From Sulfurimonas sp. RIFOXYD12_FULL_33_39 (GTDB lineage: Bacteria > Campylobacterota > Campylobacteria > Campylobacterales > Sulfurimonadaceae), in assembly GCA_001829785.1 (NCBI GenBank), contig MICF01000001.1:124001-188000 (forward strand): DNA of 64,000 nt, read 5' to 3'. Below, one piece after another: positions 1-7,971 of this stretch; within the stretch, counting starts at the first letter, position 1; each line of letters starts with the position of its first letter. A model generated the notes under the pieces. The model saw nothing but the letters and a program-made list of their open reading frames with translations. It was not told the DNA's origin and ran no database searches. A program made the position numbers and the translations under genes.

Positions 1-352
1 TCTGTTCTTTACCAACCCGCCGTGCCAACTCTTGATAAAACCAAACGGCAGATACCGCTATGGCAGAACGCATCGAGTGGTCTTTGTTCCACACATCATA
101 CTCACGCTTCACTCCGTCCCATTTAATGACCTCGTTTTCATCTTTTACTACTTTGCTATCAAGAGCTATCATCGAGTTTAGGATTTTAAAAGTTGAACAC
201 GGGCTAAGTCTCTCATCCGCTCTGCTTCCAAAAACTGTTTTTTCTGAGCTGTTTAAATCTAAAATAACAGCACTTCCGTCATACTTGCCGAAATTCGGCT
301 CTTTGGCAAACAGAGGTAAAATCAGTATAAAAAAGATTACTATTTTAGACAT
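1..352 (-). CDS. Class D (OXA-type) beta-lactamase, N-terminal part, cut by window edge
   Basis: This is a periplasmic serine beta-lactamase that hydrolyses penicillin-type antibiotics. Only the first 117 codons are inside the window. The start at 352 gives a hydrophobic signal peptide (about residues 1-16, ending LPLFA). The class D signatures are visible: the catalytic serine motif STFK at residues 53-56 (in the context SPCSTFKILNS), and SAV at 101-103 followed by WFYQELARR, as in OXA enzymes. The KTG motif would lie outside the window. The gene starts 5 nt after the stop of the DUF2798 gene, so the two are probably co-transcribed; the Shine-Dalgarno is weak. A BlaR-type sensor or other penicillin-binding fold is less likely, because there is no N-terminal membrane sensor and the spacing of the two motifs fits OXA. 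Resistance in the host is inference. Confidence 0.85.
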   Translation of the reverse strand, partial: MSKIVIFFILILPLFAKEPNFGKYDGSAVILDLNSSEKTVFGSRADERLSPCSTFKILNSMIALDSKVVKDENEVIKWDGVKREYDVWNKDHSMRSAIAVSAVWFYQELARRVGKEQ

Positions 353-356
353 TTTT

Positions 357-581
357 TTATCTTGATGCAATCTTCATCGCAAGTTTGCGAGCAAAAGGAA
401 ATACAAGCAGTATTGTCGGAAATGCGATTACATACGCAACTAACCACGCATGTATCCAAATTGAGACAAAATTATCTACTAACCCTAAATTAATAAATGT
501 AATTGCTCCCGACATGATAAAACTCATAAATCCTGAGAGCAACAGTGCCTGAACCTGATGAAGATATTTTACTGAAACCAT
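357..581 (-). CDS. DUF2798 small membrane protein
   Basis: A 74-residue integral membrane protein with two predicted helices (about residues 10-32 and 42-64). The pattern of a Leu/Ser-rich first helix, then NLGLV, a WxxAWLVA block and a second helix starting after FP, matches the DUF2798 family, whose function is unknown. Length is normal for the family. AAAGGA lies about 8 nt before the ATG. It lies directly upstream of the beta-lactamase with 4 intergenic bases, so the two are probably one transcript; a functional link is not established. Confidence 0.75.
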   Translation of the reverse strand: MVSVKYLHQVQALLLSGFMSFIMSGAITFINLGLVDNFVSIWIHAWLVAYVIAFPTILLVFPFARKLAMKIASR

Positions 582-633
582 TTTTTTTCCTTTACCGTTT
601 TTTATGTTGTAGCTCTAAAAGTTGTTTGTCTAT

Positions 634-1632
634 CTATTCCCCCAAGATATTTACTATCAGATTTATCACGGTTTCTTTTTGTTTTGGGTCGCTTTTGGCA
701 GTCATGAGTGAAAGTGCCACAAGGGCGTTATCGTTGATTTTTAGCTCACCGCTATTTTTATAAAGCATATTGTTTTTAGACAAAAAGAGTATGAACATAA
801 AAGCACCGATGCGTTTGTTGCCGTCATTAAACGGATGCCCTTTGATGATGTAGTAGAACAGATTTGCCGCTTTCTCTTCTACGCTAGGGAGCAGATCGAC
901 GCCGCCAAATGTTTGGTAAATATTTCGCACTATTCCGCTAAACTCTCCAGCCTTTTCTCGCCCAAAAAGTTCTGTGGCTTCGCTTTTTTTCATTAGCTCA
1001 TGTTTGAGCTGTGCGATAGCCTCTTTTGCCTCATCAAAATCCAAAACAAACTTTGCCTCTTTTGTCTCGACATTTACATGTAAAGAGTCCTCATCATACC
1101 CTTGCAGAAGTGACCAAGTACGAGAGTAGTTTAGTATTACATCCAACAGCCCTTTGGCTTCATGAAGTTCAAGCTCACTTTGTGAGATAGTATTTTGCAG
1201 GAGCGATATAGTCTCGTTTAACTCTTTGAGCCCTTTTTGCTCCAGCCTTTTTTGGTTAATAGCATAGCCGTTTACTAGATACTCTTTTAAGACTTTTGTT
1301 GCCCATACTCTAAAGCTTGTAGCTCTTTTGGAGTTTACTCTGTAACCAAGCGAGATAATCATATCTAGGTTATAAAACTCTACTTCCCGTTTAACTTCTC
1401 TTTTCCCCTCTTTTTGAACTGTTTCCATTTTGGAAATAGTTGAACTATTTAGTTCTCCATCTGCAAGAATATTTTTTATATGCTTATTTATCGCAGGAAC
1501 ATTTACATCAAAAAGCAAAGACATCTGCTTCTGACTCAACCACACAGTATCGTTTTCAAGCGATACATCAAGCTTTATCTCTCCGTTTATATCTTTGTAG
1601 ATGATTATGTCTGACTTGATTTGATTATTCAT
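634..1632 (-). CDS. RhuM N-terminal domain fused to a Fic/Doc domain
   Basis: This is a 332-residue two-domain protein. Residues 1 to about 120 match the RhuM family (opening IIIYKDINGEIKLDV, then an HTH-like segment with VWLSQKQMSLLF, and the SLGYRVNSKRATSFRVWA block). The C-terminal part is a Fic/Doc domain with the active-site motif HPFNDGNKR at residues 266-274. This has Lys where AMP-transferring Fic proteins usually have Gly, so it is closest to Doc, which phosphorylates EF-Tu. No obvious inhibitory (S/T)xxxE(G/N) motif was seen. It is the last gene of the R-M transcription unit, 11 nt after DinD. A role as a defence or toxin effector is inference. The start is supported by AAAGG 4 nt upstream. 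Confidence 0.8.
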   Translation of the reverse strand: MNNQIKSDIIIYKDINGEIKLDVSLENDTVWLSQKQMSLLFDVNVPAINKHIKNILADGELNSSTISKMETVQKEGKREVKREVEFYNLDMIISLGYRVNSKRATSFRVWATKVLKEYLVNGYAINQKRLEQKGLKELNETISLLQNTISQSELELHEAKGLLDVILNYSRTWSLLQGYDEDSLHVNVETKEAKFVLDFDEAKEAIAQLKHELMKKSEATELFGREKAGEFSGIVRNIYQTFGGVDLLPSVEEKAANLFYYIIKGHPFNDGNKRIGAFMFILFLSKNNMLYKNSGELKINDNALVALSLMTAKSDPKQKETVINLIVNILGE

Positions 1633-1643
1633 TGCCTTTTTCC

Positions 1644-2483
1644 TTATTTCAAACTGTCTTTGCTATCCAAAGTTTTTTTCTTTTCACTAGCAAGTTTTCT
1701 CTCAACTTTTTTTATATCCTCTTCGGGCTTTACATTTTCGGGAACAATACCACGAGAGATGAGGGTTTCTCGTACCGCTTTATTGTTAGTTACATGTTCA
1801 TTTGAAATTTGATTTTCATTTTTCATATTCTTTTCTTTTGCATTGTAGATGGTGATTTCCGTTGCAAAATCTTTTGCTTTGAGTAAAATTGTCGGCATAA
1901 AATCGGCTAAAGGTTTGTTTTTAATATTCCATCTCTCTTTCATTTGTGCCATTGTGCGGTTAAAAAGTGCTTGATCGCCTTTGCTTCTAATGAGTGCAAA
2001 ATTCTCATTGCCTCCCGTTTGTTCAAAAATAACTTTTGATAGTTCTTTTTCTGTTTGAGCTAATTTGGCTCTAGCTTCCACTCTCTCATTTTCCAACAGT
2101 CTTTGTTCAACAAGCTCAGCTTTTCTTGTTTGAAGGGCAAAGTATGTTTGTGCAAAAGCAATCTGCTCTTTTTTGCTCTCACCGTTTTGGGCTATAAGAT
2201 AACACGCATAACGTGTAAGCATGATGTCATCGACCTCTTTTATCGCACCAGAGCCTATTTCAACCATTTTGTTGACGTCAACAAAATGGTCTGCAATATT
2301 TTGACCAGACACTTCACAAGCTGTTTTTGCTTTTGAGATAGCATTTTGAAAATTACGCCATTCGGTATAGCCTAAAAGATGCTGCAAATCTCTCGCCAAC
2401 CAAAACTCGACACCGTCATCTGTTTTATTTACAAAATCTTCAAAGTTTTGAGTTAAGCTGTGAATAAGCTCTTTTTCTATCAT
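1644..2483 (-). CDS. dinD: DNA damage-inducible protein D-like (DinD), BRO-N family
   Basis: A 279-residue protein resembling E. coli DinD, a LOS-regulon... SOS-induced protein that inhibits RecA filament activities in vitro. Visible family features are FWLARDLQHLLGYTEWRNF near residue 27-45, DHFVDVNKMVEIGSGA and the MLTRYACYLIAQNG block, and the FNRTMAQMKERWNIKNKPLADF region near residue 180. The C-terminal 50 residues are Lys/Glu-rich and probably disordered. AGGAG lies 9 nt before the ATG. It follows hsdM by about 105 nt in the same direction. The segment encoding DHFVDVNKMV contains a 28-bp perfect palindrome. Family assignment is confident; a role linked to R-M is inference from position. 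(The regulon named for the E. coli gene is the SOS regulon.). Confidence 0.85.
   Translation of the reverse strand: MIEKELIHSLTQNFEDFVNKTDDGVEFWLARDLQHLLGYTEWRNFQNAISKAKTACEVSGQNIADHFVDVNKMVEIGSGAIKEVDDIMLTRYACYLIAQNGESKKEQIAFAQTYFALQTRKAELVEQRLLENERVEARAKLAQTEKELSKVIFEQTGGNENFALIRSKGDQALFNRTMAQMKERWNIKNKPLADFMPTILLKAKDFATEITIYNAKEKNMKNENQISNEHVTNNKAVRETLISRGIVPENVKPEEDIKKVERKLASEKKKTLDSKDSLK
2263..2290. repeat. 28-bp perfect palindrome inside dinD
   Basis: The half-site is ACCATTTTGTTGAC and the other half is its exact reverse complement, centred on GACGTC. It is fully inside the dinD coding frame, so both strands encode HFVDVNKMV. Perfect palindromes of this length are rare by chance. It could be a cruciform, a protein-binding site, an assembly fold-back or a coincidence of conserved codons. 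Confidence 0.8.
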
Positions 2484-2589
2484 CTATATGCTCCTAAAAA
2501 ATCAAATAATTACAAACATACTAGCAAGAAAAATGAAGAGTTATAAAATGTATGGCTATTTGTCATGTAAGTTATCGGTGTTATATTAA

Positions 2590-4200
2590 CTAGGGCAATA
2601 AATCTAGTTTAAGTAGTTTTAAAAACTCATTGTGCTCTTTTATATATTTCGCTATATCTTTTTCCAAATCTACAAGTTTATTATGCTCTTCTTTCAAGTC
2701 TATTTTTCTCTCATCTTTTGCCGTACTGATGTATCGTGAAATATTAAGGTTATAGCCCTCTTCTTCGATGCGTTCTAGTGATATTCGCTTAGAGTATCTC
2801 TCCTCTTCTTTTCTATATTGATAAGTAGAGACTATCTTTTCAACATGTTCTGGGAGTAGTTTATTTTGTCTTTTACCTTTTTCAAAATGCTCACTTGCAT
2901 TTATAAACAGAACATCATCAGATTTCTTACATCTTTTAAGCACTAAGATACATACGGGAATACCAGTTGAGAAAAACAGATTTGAAGGCAGTCCGATAAC
3001 CGTATCGATATACCCTTTTTCTAATAGTTTTCGTCTAATCTTTTCCTCTGCACCGCCACGAAACAGTACACCGTGAGGCAAGATGATTGCCATCGTTCCA
3101 TCATCTGCCAAAAAGTTAAATCCATGAAGCAAAAATGCAAAATCAGCCGCAGATTTTGGTGCAAGTCCATAAGAAGCAAAACGAAAATCTTTAGCCATCT
3201 CCTCTTTTGGATCCCATCTATAACTAAAAGGTGGATTTGCCACAATAGCGTTAAATTTCATCTGTTTGTTTGGATTTCGTTCTTGCAATATATCCCAGTC
3301 GTTTGTTAAGGAATCACCGTGAAAAATCTCAAACTCATTATCTTTAACACCGTGAAGCAGCATATTCATCCGTGCGAGGTTATAAGTAGTTATATTTGAC
3401 TCTTGACCGTAAATCTTTCCGATGGTTCCATCTTTACCCAGATGCTTTTTGACATTTAAAAGAAGTGATCCAGAACCACAAGCAAAGTCAAAAACTTTGT
3501 CAAGTCTGCTTTTTTTGCCCGTGCGGGGGTCTTGAGCATCAAGGGTAACAATTTCAGATAAAATAGTAGAAATCGCCTGAGGCGTATAGAACTCTCCTGC
3601 TTTTTTGCCGCTTCCTGCGGCAAACTGTCCTATGAGGTACTCGTAAGCATCGCCTAATTTATCGCTATCAGTTGAGAACTCTTTAATCCCATTGGCGATT
3701 TTGCTGATGATGTCGCAAAGCTTTTTGTTGCGGTCGGGAGGAGTTTTACCCAGTTTTTCCGAACTTAGGTTTATCTCTGAAAAGAGACCTTGAAAACTAC
3801 TCTCAAATGACTCCTCTTCAATATGTTTAAACCCTTTCTCTAGTGTTATAAACATTTCTGCATCATGTGTGCGTGCCATCTCGGCGATACTATCCCATGT
3901 GAACTCCGGAGGTATGACATAGTGCACTTTTTTGCGCATCATCTTTTCAAACATATTTACGTCGTCGGGATTTTCGTCATACCAAATTTGCAAAGGAATC
4001 GCTTTTGAATCTTCTTCTACTTTTGGGTAGTCAGACCCAAGCTCTTTTTTTACAGCGTTTTCATAGTTGCTCGATAGATAACGCAAAAATAAAAACGAAA
4101 GCATATAGTCACGGAAATCATCCGCATTCATAGACCCTCGTAAATCATTAGCTATATCCCAAAGGATTTGACCCAGTCTGTTTTTTTCTTCTTCGCTCAT
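2590..4200 (-). CDS. hsdM: Type I restriction enzyme methyltransferase subunit HsdM
   Basis: Adenine-N6 DNA methyltransferase subunit, which with HsdS forms the modification enzyme and with HsdR the full restriction complex. The 536-residue length is typical. It has the HsdM N-terminal helical domain (LWDIANDLRG, FLFLRYLS). The S-adenosylmethionine motif is FDFACGSGSLL near residue 240 and the catalytic NPPF motif is near residue 323, in the context AIVANPPFSY. GEFYTPQAIS near residue 200 is also characteristic. It lies 12 nt after the PrrC/RloC-like ATPase gene and is separated from hsdS by six other genes or fragments, as in the interrupted hsd loci of Campylobacter. Confidence 0.96.
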   Translation of the reverse strand: MSEEEKNRLGQILWDIANDLRGSMNADDFRDYMLSFLFLRYLSSNYENAVKKELGSDYPKVEEDSKAIPLQIWYDENPDDVNMFEKMMRKKVHYVIPPEFTWDSIAEMARTHDAEMFITLEKGFKHIEEESFESSFQGLFSEINLSSEKLGKTPPDRNKKLCDIISKIANGIKEFSTDSDKLGDAYEYLIGQFAAGSGKKAGEFYTPQAISTILSEIVTLDAQDPRTGKKSRLDKVFDFACGSGSLLLNVKKHLGKDGTIGKIYGQESNITTYNLARMNMLLHGVKDNEFEIFHGDSLTNDWDILQERNPNKQMKFNAIVANPPFSYRWDPKEEMAKDFRFASYGLAPKSAADFAFLLHGFNFLADDGTMAIILPHGVLFRGGAEEKIRRKLLEKGYIDTVIGLPSNLFFSTGIPVCILVLKRCKKSDDVLFINASEHFEKGKRQNKLLPEHVEKIVSTYQYRKEEERYSKRISLERIEEEGYNLNISRYISTAKDERKIDLKEEHNKLVDLEKDIAKYIKEHNEFLKLLKLDLLP

Positions 4201-4212
4201 CTATTTTTCCAT

Positions 4213-5283
4213 TTATATTTTAAATTCGTATTTATTAATTAATTTTTCTAAAACCTCATTAAAAGTTGTCACATTATCAGGAACCATTTGAACTGTTTGA
4301 TTATTGTATATTTTTTTATGAGATTCTGCATTTATTAAATCAGCAATTCTTGAGGCATCTTCCAATTCAATTTTTCCCAATACCGCACTAAAATTGCCAT
4401 AACCTAAAAATGAAGAGATATTTTCAAGAACTTGTCTTAATAATACAAAGTGATATGTTAATAGTTTTTTTTCATCTTTTGCTTTTTTTAACTCTCTTAA
4501 TAAAAAAAGATGATAAAGATACACACCACTTTGAGGTTTTTCTAACAATAAACCATTTTCTTTTTTATTTAAAAAGAATATCTCAAAAAGTGGAATACGA
4601 TTTTTATAAAATTTATCCTTATTACTTCCCTTTTCAAACCAATCTGCCAAAATTGAAAATAACCCTAAATGATGTGTAGTTACAATAATTTTTCTTTTTT
4701 CAAAATGTTTTAAGATTAAATCAAAAAGCGTTATTGCCGTTACAAAAATATTATGATCATCCAAGCTTGAAACAGGGTCGTCAATAAAAAAATGTTTAGA
4801 CTGTTCATCTGCCCACCCTTCAACTTCAAAGAGTGCTAAAAAGAAACACCAAACAAATATACGCTCTTCACCTCTTGAAATTTTTATATTTGTATCTTCA
4901 TCTTCTGGCATAAAAAAAGTAATTGATTCAATTCCTCTTTCTGCATCATTTATCTCAAATCTAAAATCATATTTTGGATTATATGGTTTTAATTTTTCTC
5001 TAATTTCTTCTTCTGTAAATAAACTATGAAATTTACTTAAACTACTATGCAGTACTTTTAAACGAATATTTTCTTCATTATTTTCATTATCATTATCCCA
5101 GACAAATAAATCTTCACTAAAAGCATTGTAATAAACACCTGAATGTTTATCACCATTTACTTTTTTTGTTTCATCTTTATATGAGACGGATAGTCTAGTT
5201 TTACCTGTGGCATTAAACGCATAAATAAGTACGATATTTTCTTGTAATGAAACTAATTGATTTGCTACATCTGATAAATTCAT
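4213..5283 (-). CDS. PrrC/RloC-like ABC-type ATPase with putative anticodon-nuclease tail
   Basis: 356 residues. The N-terminus has a Walker A-like AFNATGKTRLS near residue 22-32. The ABC-like signature is ISRGEERIFVWCFFLA and the Walker B is HFFIDDPVSSLDD, followed by a switch histidine in IVTTHH. This head is the type found in PrrC and RloC, host tRNA anticodon nucleases that are kept silent by type I R-M enzymes. Near the C-terminus there is R283-x3-E287 and a histidine at 322; E. coli PrrC uses Arg320, Glu324 and His356, with nearly the same spacing. No coiled-coil or zinc-hook insert is present, unlike RloC. Its start overlaps the stop of rhuM by ATGA, and hsdM follows. The nuclease function is inference from motif and context. 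Confidence 0.72.
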   Translation of the reverse strand: MNLSDVANQLVSLQENIVLIYAFNATGKTRLSVSYKDETKKVNGDKHSGVYYNAFSEDLFVWDNDNENNEENIRLKVLHSSLSKFHSLFTEEEIREKLKPYNPKYDFRFEINDAERGIESITFFMPEDEDTNIKISRGEERIFVWCFFLALFEVEGWADEQSKHFFIDDPVSSLDDHNIFVTAITLFDLILKHFEKRKIIVTTHHLGLFSILADWFEKGSNKDKFYKNRIPLFEIFFLNKKENGLLLEKPQSGVYLYHLFLLRELKKAKDEKKLLTYHFVLLRQVLENISSFLGYGNFSAVLGKIELEDASRIADLINAESHKKIYNNQTVQMVPDNVTTFNEVLEKLINKYEFKI

Positions 5284-6278
5284 CGTTTCTTCACCTTCAC
5301 TTCAATCTGTTGTAACTCTTCTAAGTCTTGGTTGTCCGCTTCTATAGCTTCTTGTTTTTTTCGTTTTTCATCAAAAGTTTCATAAACAGATTCAACCATT
5401 TTTTTCATCTGCTCATTGCTAACACTTCCATGCCCTTTGAGCACCTCTTTGTCATTGAACTCGATAATACGGTCGATATTCTTTTTCCAAAAATCCATCG
5501 TAATATCTTGACGGTTTTTTGCTCTAAACTCTGCCGTTTCTAAAAATATGACAACAAGACGGTTGAGACTATCAAGCTCATCTTCACTTAAATAATTTTT
5601 AGAGATATAAATATCCTGCTTTCTAACAATTGACCCTTTAAAACTTGTAAGTGCCATGTTTAACTCTGATGCATCGGCACGGCTTACGATAATTTCCGCC
5701 GCTGTTTGTCCCGTAATAGCAAAGAGCAGTTTGTTTTGAGCTTCGGCATAGAACAGTTGCGTAGCTTTATCACTGGCATCATAGTCGCTACTTAGTTTAA
5801 AAAGGTCTCGTACTTTTTGGTAAAATCTTTTTTCGGATGAGCGGATGTCTCGGATACGAGCCAAAAGTTCATCGAAATAATCAGGTTTGCCATCTGGATT
5901 TTTAAGCCGTTCATCATCCATAACAAACCCTTTTATCATGTACTCTTTGAGGTTGTTATTTGCCCATATACGAAACTGTGTGCCGCGTTTACTTCGTACT
6001 CTAAACCCGATGGCTAAAATCATCTCAAGCGAATAGTAAGCGACAGAGTAGTTTTTGCCATCACGGGCAGTTGTCAAGTAATCCTTGACAACTGAATTTT
6101 GCTCTAATTCTCCCTCTTCAAAAATATTTTGAATATGCAGACTGATATTTTGTTTTGTCGTCGCAAAAAGCTCGGCTATCTGAGCTTGACTCATCCACGC
6201 CGTGCCGTCTTTTGCAAGAAGTGAAACGGAAGCTTTACCGTCTGCGGTGTTGTAGATGATTATGTTGTTTTCATTCAT
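5280..6278 (-). CDS. rhuM: RhuM family protein
   Basis: A 332-residue protein of the RhuM family, named from Salmonella pathogenicity island 3; biochemical function is unknown. The N-terminal block (IIIYNTADGKASVSLL, TAWMSQAQIAELF, then SLEMILAIGFRVRSKRGTQFRIWA) is DNA-binding-like. The C-terminal half (IRSSEKRFYQKVRDLFKLS and further) is the full RhuM domain absent from the Fic fusion nearby. Both ends show ATGA overlaps: its start overlaps the stop of the 76-residue gene and its stop overlaps the ATPase start. RhuM genes are commonly inserted in hsd loci of Campylobacter. The first codons are duplicated as a fragment at 7968-8105. Confidence 0.88.
   Translation of the reverse strand: MNENNIIIYNTADGKASVSLLAKDGTAWMSQAQIAELFATTKQNISLHIQNIFEEGELEQNSVVKDYLTTARDGKNYSVAYYSLEMILAIGFRVRSKRGTQFRIWANNNLKEYMIKGFVMDDERLKNPDGKPDYFDELLARIRDIRSSEKRFYQKVRDLFKLSSDYDASDKATQLFYAEAQNKLLFAITGQTAAEIIVSRADASELNMALTSFKGSIVRKQDIYISKNYLSEDELDSLNRLVVIFLETAEFRAKNRQDITMDFWKKNIDRIIEFNDKEVLKGHGSVSNEQMKKMVESVYETFDEKRKKQEAIEADNQDLEELQQIEVKVKKR
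6175..6260. repeat. 86-bp direct repeat, copy A (5' end of rhuM)
   Basis: Ungapped match to copy B at 7993-8078 with about 7 differences in 86 bases as read by eye. Copy A is inside intact rhuM. The two copies bracket the albA-like gene and the 76-residue gene. Confidence 0.9.
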
Positions 6279-6505
6279 TTTCTTACACTCCCTAAAGTTC
6301 CAATCTCAAACTTTGAAAACGCAAACCACTTTTTGCCCAAATCTTTAATGTTTTGATTGGATATTTTTTTCATAAATTGCTTGTAAATCAAACAATCATC
6401 AAGCAAATTTATCACGTCAAAAGACTTGATATAGGCTTTTCTATATCTGTGTTCAGTAAAATTTAAGTTTTTAATGAAACAACGGTGAAGCAAATTTAAA
6501 ATCAT
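6275..6505 (-). CDS. Hypothetical protein, 76 residues, translationally coupled
   Basis: I do not recognise this protein. The ATG at 6505 overlaps the stop of the albA-like gene as ATGA, and its own stop overlaps the rhuM start as ATGA. A longer start at 6517 is possible, but the coupled one is more natural. The product is basic, with a segment KAYIKSFDVINLLDD followed by LIYKQFMKKI; no signal peptide or membrane segment. It could be a small antitoxin-like or accessory protein of the neighbouring AlbA-type protein, or a remnant of a longer gene. The tight coupling on both sides is the main reason to regard it as real. Confidence 0.5.
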   Translation of the reverse strand: MILNLLHRCFIKNLNFTEHRYRKAYIKSFDVINLLDDCLIYKQFMKKISNQNIKDLGKKWFAFSKFEIGTLGSVRK

Positions 6506-7971
6506 TTTGCCCACCATGGTATATACTTTCTTGCTTTGCTTCCAACACTCTCATCATAGATAAATATTTTTTTCTCTTTAAGCGTTTCATTAATGATTTT
6601 TGAAACCATAGAAATATTTTTTTTATCTATGTCAAATCTTTCTCTTAAAGAAGTGTTGGTCATATAGTCTCGTTGAATATATCTTAAACTCGCATGTTGA
6701 TAACAAGCTCGCGTCTTATCTGATTTATCCATATCTTTAAGTTCTTTGTGAGCAAATAATATTGCTACCGTATGCTCATTGGTCGTTTCAAATATAGGAG
6801 CGGGAAGTTGATAGATTTCACTTTGCATTACTATTTTATCAATACCGCTGCCTCTCTCTTCACAAACACCGATTCGTCTCATAAAAGAAGCCAAAGCCTC
6901 ATTTCGTGATTTTGGAGGAGAGTCTAAAAATCTATCGGTATCAACAAGTGGTGTTCCAGGATTAGTCACTTCAAAACGATTTGAAAAGATTTCAATCATT
7001 ACAGAACTGCCTGTTTGAAAAAAATCTTGATGAATAATGGCATTGGCTACAATCTCTCTAATTGAGAGTTCAGGATACATTCTTATATTTTCTCTAAATG
7101 CCTGTTTGATAACTTCATTTGAAGGCAATATATTATTTATATAATCGATTAAGCCTTCAAATCCAACCGCATATCCTTTAGCACCCTCTCTCTCTTTGAT
7201 GGTTTCAAATTTTGTATTATCTTTGTATTGTATAACTCTAATCGCTTTGCGTTTTAGATTGCTAAAGCTATTTAAATTTTTTGCAAAAAGAATAGCACCT
7301 AAGTTTGTTATGGAGTATTTTCCATTTTCAGTTCTCTTTATGAGGTCATCATTTGTTAAGCTTTCTAAAATAGCTTGCCTATTCTCTGGCAATGGCAAGT
7401 TTAACAGTTCAAAATATTTTGTATATTCTAAATAATTTAAAACTTCACTATCATCGATATTATCCACTGCTATCTGCTTTTCAAAAGGAATTCTGTCAAA
7501 TACTCTCCAAAGTTCCCTCTCTTTTTCTGGCAACTCTTTTAACTTCTTTTTGTGAGAGTTTAGCCGTATATATTCCACCCCGCTGAAAGTAACAGGGTTG
7601 ATATTGGCAGGTGCTATTTCTAGCAATACCACCTCCCTCTCATCTATCGTTACTTCATAAAATCTAAAATCTATTTTTGGAGTTAGAAGCTTTAATAGCC
7701 AATTTTCTAAGGCTTCATTGCCCTTGGTTGTAACTGATGGCTTAAAAGTAGTTCCAAGTATTTTGTGTGTTGCATCATCAATGCCCCATATCATATAGGC
7801 ATTTGTTTTACTATTGAGTGCTGCTGAGTTTGATAAGGCACTTATATATTCGCCTATCATCTCTTTATCATCATTGTTGTGTTTAAACTCTAACCATTCC
7901 GTTTCATTTGGCTGTTTAATCAACTCTTTAATGAGAGATATAACATAGTCGTTACTTCTAGTTATGCTCAT
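6502..7971 (-). CDS. AlbA_2 (Schlafen-like) domain ATP-binding protein
   Basis: A 489-residue protein. Residues about 15-130 form the AlbA_2/Schlafen-type domain (ETEWLEFKHN, then ISALSNSAAL and YMIWGIDD), found in putative nucleic-acid-binding regulators and defence proteins. A GHKL-like ATP-binding module follows (IREIVANAIIHQDF near residue 305 and EERGSGIDKI near 370). The C-terminal 80 residues look like a winged helix. Proteins of this layout are often labelled RecG-like transcriptional regulators and are known inserts of type I R-M loci. Its ATG overlaps the stop of the rhuM fragment, and its stop overlaps the next gene. Defence function is inferred from context only. Confidence 0.82.
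   Translation of the reverse strand: MSITRSNDYVISLIKELIKQPNETEWLEFKHNNDDKEMIGEYISALSNSAALNSKTNAYMIWGIDDATHKILGTTFKPSVTTKGNEALENWLLKLLTPKIDFRFYEVTIDEREVVLLEIAPANINPVTFSGVEYIRLNSHKKKLKELPEKERELWRVFDRIPFEKQIAVDNIDDSEVLNYLEYTKYFELLNLPLPENRQAILESLTNDDLIKRTENGKYSITNLGAILFAKNLNSFSNLKRKAIRVIQYKDNTKFETIKEREGAKGYAVGFEGLIDYINNILPSNEVIKQAFRENIRMYPELSIREIVANAIIHQDFFQTGSSVMIEIFSNRFEVTNPGTPLVDTDRFLDSPPKSRNEALASFMRRIGVCEERGSGIDKIVMQSEIYQLPAPIFETTNEHTVAILFAHKELKDMDKSDKTRACYQHASLRYIQRDYMTNTSLRERFDIDKKNISMVSKIINETLKEKKIFIYDESVGSKARKYIPWWAK

Noticed and set aside
60..365. Plus-strand open frame opposite the beta-lactamase
   Set aside because: It is the antisense shadow of a clear class D beta-lactamase with a signal peptide and STFK motif.
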